A stretch of DNA of 64,000 nt from Candidatus Cloacimonadota bacterium (GTDB lineage Bacteria; Cloacimonadota; Cloacimonadia; Cloacimonadales; TCS61), in assembly GCA_021735645.1 (NCBI GenBank), contig JAIPGP010000001.1, positions 1-64,000 of the forward strand, given 5' to 3'. Of the stretch, positions 61,215 to 64,000 are shown in pieces. The number at the start of each line of letters is the position of its first letter. Positions within the stretch are counted from its first letter, which is position 1. A program made the translations under genes and the position numbers. Below the pieces are notes generated by a model. The model saw only the letters and a list, made by a program, of their open reading frames with translations, did no database searches and was not told the DNA's origin.

Positions 61215-63596
61215 CTATCGTTTTACTACTACTGTAGCTTTTTCCACGTGTATTCTCCCCGCGGCAGAGCTTTCAAACAAGATGATGTATATGCCTCTCG
61301 TTACTATTTTTCCACTCTTATCTCTGCCGTCCCAGAGATAATATCCTTCTGAACCCTGATACTCCTGATCAGCTATTTCTCTCAACTTTCTGCCTTTCAA
61401 GTCATATACTGCTATTTTCACCATATTCAGATTGGCAGTATTCTGATATGCTATCACTGTATGCTCTCCCTGAGCAGGATTAAATATCCCCGGGGTCACT
61501 GTCAGCTTTGTGCCCGTTACCGGCAGGTCAGTATAGATACTGTTAGCTGCTCCGGGTGTGCTGCCTGCCACGCTTCTGCTCCAGTTATCAGCATTAGCCG
61601 GTAATAACGGATTCACTCTCTCTATTGAAATGCCCTGCTTCGATTGATTCCAGGCTGGATCAAAAGTGAATATTTCAAATAAATTGCCATTCATATCTAA
61701 GATTCCAAGCTGACAACCGCTGTCTGGCAAACGCTTCAAACCCTCATAAATCTCCAGCTCTTCACCATGGCTTGCCTGCATCTCTTCCACATCTGCTGCA
61801 GAACCTGTGATCAGCACATAATCTCCTTCTGCCACTATTACACAACTTTCATCACCTGCAAGCACCTGCAGTGATTCTGCACTCCCATAACCACTATTTC
61901 TTTTCAGCTCCAGCCACTCTGCTGCCCCGGATTCCGGATGATACATGATCTCATTGATCACCCAGCCCAGACTATTCAGGTTATAACACGTTTCCACCTG
62001 ATTATTAGACAAGTCGCTATCACCTTCGGCAAGTAATTCATAAGTGTAACGATAATAACCCGTCTCAGGCAATTCTGTGCAAATCTCAATCTCAAGACTG
62101 TCTCCCTCCAGATATAGATTCTCTATACTACTGCCTGAATGACTCCCGGAAAGCTCTGTCCAGTTGATTTCCAGAACCGCTTCTTCCGGCAGAGTTATCC
62201 CCTGATTCTGCACGCAAAGATAATGATATAGATAAGCTTCGCTGCCGATTATACCCCTGAACTCCAGAGCCAGGTCTATCATCTCTGCCATAATACTATT
62301 AGCAGAACCTGCCGTCTGACCTGTCTCTGCCTGGCATATGCCCCACTCGCTTTCGGAATCCCAGGGATTCACCCGCTCCCAGCTTATCCCGTTTTCCTGA
62401 CCTGCCTGCTCACTATATTCTACCCTCGCCAATAACGTATCCCACTTATCCAGTAAATAAAGAATATCACCTGTGTCATTTAAACCCGGTAACTGCCCGC
62501 ATTCTATCACCTGCTCCGGCGATAGACCATACTGCCCGATAAGCGCCTGCGGCTCATCACAAACAACTACATAGCCCAGCTGCAAATCCGCTGCTGATAG
62601 ACTGCCGCTATTGCCCGCTGTGTCTTTTATTGATAAGTTACCCACAAAGTTATCCACAGGATTATTCACCAAAAACTCTATCCACTCAACTCCCATTGCT
62701 AAAGGCTTTACCATCAATTCGTTGTACTGTATGCAACTAATTCCTATAAGCAGCGAACAGCCACTTATATTATTATCTATGTTGCTGTCATATATAGAGT
62801 TAAGATGAAGTTCCGCCTGGTAGTAACCCGCTATATTATCGCCGATCTCGCAATAGTATTCCCGATAACCTTCACTAGTTATACTGTCTATCAGTAAACT
62901 CTCAAATGGTTGATTATTAAGGTAAATATCAAGGCTGCCCACAAAGTTATCCACAGCATTTGTGGATAGATTATGGATTGCTGTGTATAAATATATTTTC
63001 CCGGATTCGGTGTACATCTCTGCCTGACAAATCTCCAGATCAATACTGATGATATTAGCTGCTTTGGGACTGGGAATCTGGCATTCCTGCCAGTCAGTAC
63101 CCAGATTATTATCTGCACCATCCGGAAATCTGCCCAGCGAACTGCCTGCTGTCGCATCCGGGGCAAAACTCATGCCAATCTCACCACTATCATCCGGCAG
63201 ACCATTGCTGTTAGGAAAATCATAAAGTACTGTATCTGTCCAGAGACTATCGGCAGAAACCAGCCGCACCCCATCTGTAGCATCTCCCCCGTTTTGAAAA
63301 ACCAGCTCAGCAATCAGATCTGCTCCATTCACTTCCGCTTCTCCCACTAAAAAAAAGCCTCCGCTGAAAATCTGCACTTCAGGAAAAATAAAGATTGCCG
63401 TGAATTCGCTGCCTGCTTTTTCAATTGTCCAGCCATATAAATTTATGGCTTCCGCTCCGGCATTATATAATTCCAGCCACTCATAGCCTTCATCATTGCC
63501 CGGATGATCATAATATATCTCATTGATCACGACCTGGGCAACCGCAAATCGGGCAGCACATAATATAGCAGCTAACATTAATTTTTGCAATATCAT
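61215..63596 (-). CDS. Secreted lamin-tail-domain protein with FlgD-like C-terminus
   Basis: A 793-residue protein from ATG 63596, behind AAGGGAAAA; this start gives a clean signal peptide (LAAILCAARFAVAQ), whereas upstream ATGs add a polar leader. It opens with a lamin-tail (LTD) domain, VVINEIYYDHPGNDEGYEWLELYN. CARDB-like beta domains follow at about 200-300 and 450-540, and LTD blocks recur, for example ISCIQYNELMVKPLAMGVEWIEF and LGWVINEIMYHPESGAAEWLEL. It ends with a FlgD-like domain (VKIAVYDLKGRKLREI...TRGIYIILFE) that lacks NYPNPFN, so type IX export is less certain. It probably functions at the cell surface. Confidence 0.85.
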   Translation of the reverse strand: MILQKLMLAAILCAARFAVAQVVINEIYYDHPGNDEGYEWLELYNAGAEAINLYGWTIEKAGSEFTAIFIFPEVQIFSGGFFLVGEAEVNGADLIAELVFQNGGDATDGVRLVSADSLWTDTVLYDFPNSNGLPDDSGEIGMSFAPDATAGSSLGRFPDGADNNLGTDWQECQIPSPKAANIISIDLEICQAEMYTESGKIYLYTAIHNLSTNAVDNFVGSLDIYLNNQPFESLLIDSITSEGYREYYCEIGDNIAGYYQAELHLNSIYDSNIDNNISGCSLLIGISCIQYNELMVKPLAMGVEWIEFLVNNPVDNFVGNLSIKDTAGNSGSLSAADLQLGYVVVCDEPQALIGQYGLSPEQVIECGQLPGLNDTGDILYLLDKWDTLLARVEYSEQAGQENGISWERVNPWDSESEWGICQAETGQTAGSANSIMAEMIDLALEFRGIIGSEAYLYHYLCVQNQGITLPEEAVLEINWTELSGSHSGSSIENLYLEGDSLEIEICTELPETGYYRYTYELLAEGDSDLSNNQVETCYNLNSLGWVINEIMYHPESGAAEWLELKRNSGYGSAESLQVLAGDESCVIVAEGDYVLITGSAADVEEMQASHGEELEIYEGLKRLPDSGCQLGILDMNGNLFEIFTFDPAWNQSKQGISIERVNPLLPANADNWSRSVAGSTPGAANSIYTDLPVTGTKLTVTPGIFNPAQGEHTVIAYQNTANLNMVKIAVYDLKGRKLREIADQEYQGSEGYYLWDGRDKSGKIVTRGIYIILFESSAAGRIHVEKATVVVKR

Positions 63597-63746
63597 TTTT
63601 CCCTTCGTATAATCGTCTTCAATAAAACCCTTTATAAATAGTGAATATGTGTGGTAATTAGTCAAGTATAATATTTCTGAACCGTTCATTCCGTAAAAGG
63701 TGGACGAGCAGACAAAATATTTCAGTGGGTATTAATATCCTCTGAT

Positions 63747-63782
63747 TTGTCCACTATGTCCTCTGCGTCCGCTTTGTCCTCT
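63747..63782. repeat. 9-nt tandem repeat, locus C (4 units)
   Basis: Four NNGTCCNCT units (TTG, ATG, GCG, TTG as variable parts), in the intergenic region between the lamin-tail gene and the partial gene at the right edge. Third locus of the repeat. Confidence 0.7.
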
Positions 63783-63832
63783 CACAATTTCAGGAGAAGA
63801 GCAGTTGTATTATTACAGTCTATATTCCGGGA

Positions 63833-64000
63833 TCAGGGATTAAAATCATCGTAACGGAAAAGAGAGATGATTGAGGAGCCAGAAACTACATTTCCCAGGA
63901 GAGTAGCAGTGATAGTGCAAGAGGTCATACCTGGACCTCCGGGAGCGGGAGCGGGGCATTCATAGCGGTGGAACTGGACATCTTTAAGAACGAGACCTGC
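63833..64000 (-). CDS. C-terminal end of a gene entering from the right edge (partial)
   Basis: On the minus strand the frame is open from the window edge to TGA at 63835-63833, giving 55 residues: AGLVLKDVQFHRYECPAPAPG, then a segment ending SLFRYDDFNP. The predicted beta-strand pattern and VLKDVQF...ECP composition look coding, but I do not recognise the family. The start lies outside the window. Confidence 0.4.
   Translation of the reverse strand, partial: AGLVLKDVQFHRYECPAPAPGGPGMTSCTITATLLGNVVSGSSIISLFRYDDFNP

Overview
The window is 64 kb of moderately AT-rich bacterial DNA using the standard code; TGA ends several ordinary genes. No rRNA, tRNA, CRISPR array or insertion sequence was found. 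Three kinds of evidence suggest a diderm of the FCB group, most likely a Candidatus Cloacimonadota (Cloacimonas-like) genome. There are several secreted proteins ending in a FlgD-like/type IX-type sorting domain with the NYPNPFN signature, a PorV/PorQ-like outer-membrane barrel, and a transcarboxylase operon of the propionate/pyruvate type. The assignment is inferred from family content, not from a marker gene.

Layout. 1-5.3 kb: a truncated PAS protein, an ABC-F ATPase, an HD phosphohydrolase, a HAD phosphatase and a three-PAS sensor. 5.4-8.2 kb: an NtrC-type sigma54 activator overlapping its NtrY-like kinase. 8.3-36 kb: one minus-strand operon of 15 genes with gaps of about 6-37 nt, closed by a strong terminator at 8.3 kb. 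In transcription order it encodes a membrane fusion protein, a LolD/MacB-type ATPase, seven tandem FtsX/MacB permeases of about 800 residues, a second divergent ATPase, a gingipain-like (C25) secreted protein with an in-frame TGA, two more permeases, a 91-aa protein and a TolC-like outer-membrane factor. A good sigma54 -24/-12 element (GG-N10-GC) lies 36 nt before the first gene. Behind it are a 22-nt-period direct repeat and a palindrome at enhancer distance, so the adjacent NtrC/kinase pair is the natural candidate regulator.

36.3-41.1 kb: an RsmI-like methyltransferase, RarA/MgsA, an S9 peptidase and an overlapping stand-alone HPt domain. 41.1-42.0 kb: a repeat-rich intergenic stretch. 42.0-45.7 kb: carboxyltransferase 12S-like subunit, a 56-aa protein, and a 5S-like subunit fused to a biotinyl domain, then a terminator. 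45.8-50.3 kb: an ABM-like protein, a multiply broken secreted-protein pseudogene, and a large secreted adhesin-like protein with a textbook sigma70 promoter. 50.5-52.5 kb: GAPDH and class II aldolase. 52.5-57.5 kb: a SurA/PpiC-like periplasmic protein, a PtsN-like EIIA, a PorV-like barrel, a zinc-ribbon membrane protein, a hypothetical protein and a cupin. 57.7-59.7 kb: a membrane SpoIIE phosphatase fused to an RsbW-like ATPase domain, behind a second good sigma54 element. 59.7-64 kb: a ComM/YifB ATPase, a lamin-tail-domain secreted protein, and the tail of a gene leaving the window.

The most interesting signal is in the C25-like gene. Its only in-frame stop, a TGA, falls where the catalytic Cys should be, 33 residues after the position of the catalytic His, which is the spacing known for gingipains. 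The His position is Asn. A short hairpin with GG at the start of its loop follows the TGA at SECIS-like distance. The gene encodes either a selenocysteine-containing (pseudo)protease or a paralogue that lost both catalytic residues, and it sits inside an operon of nine permeases served by only two ATPases.
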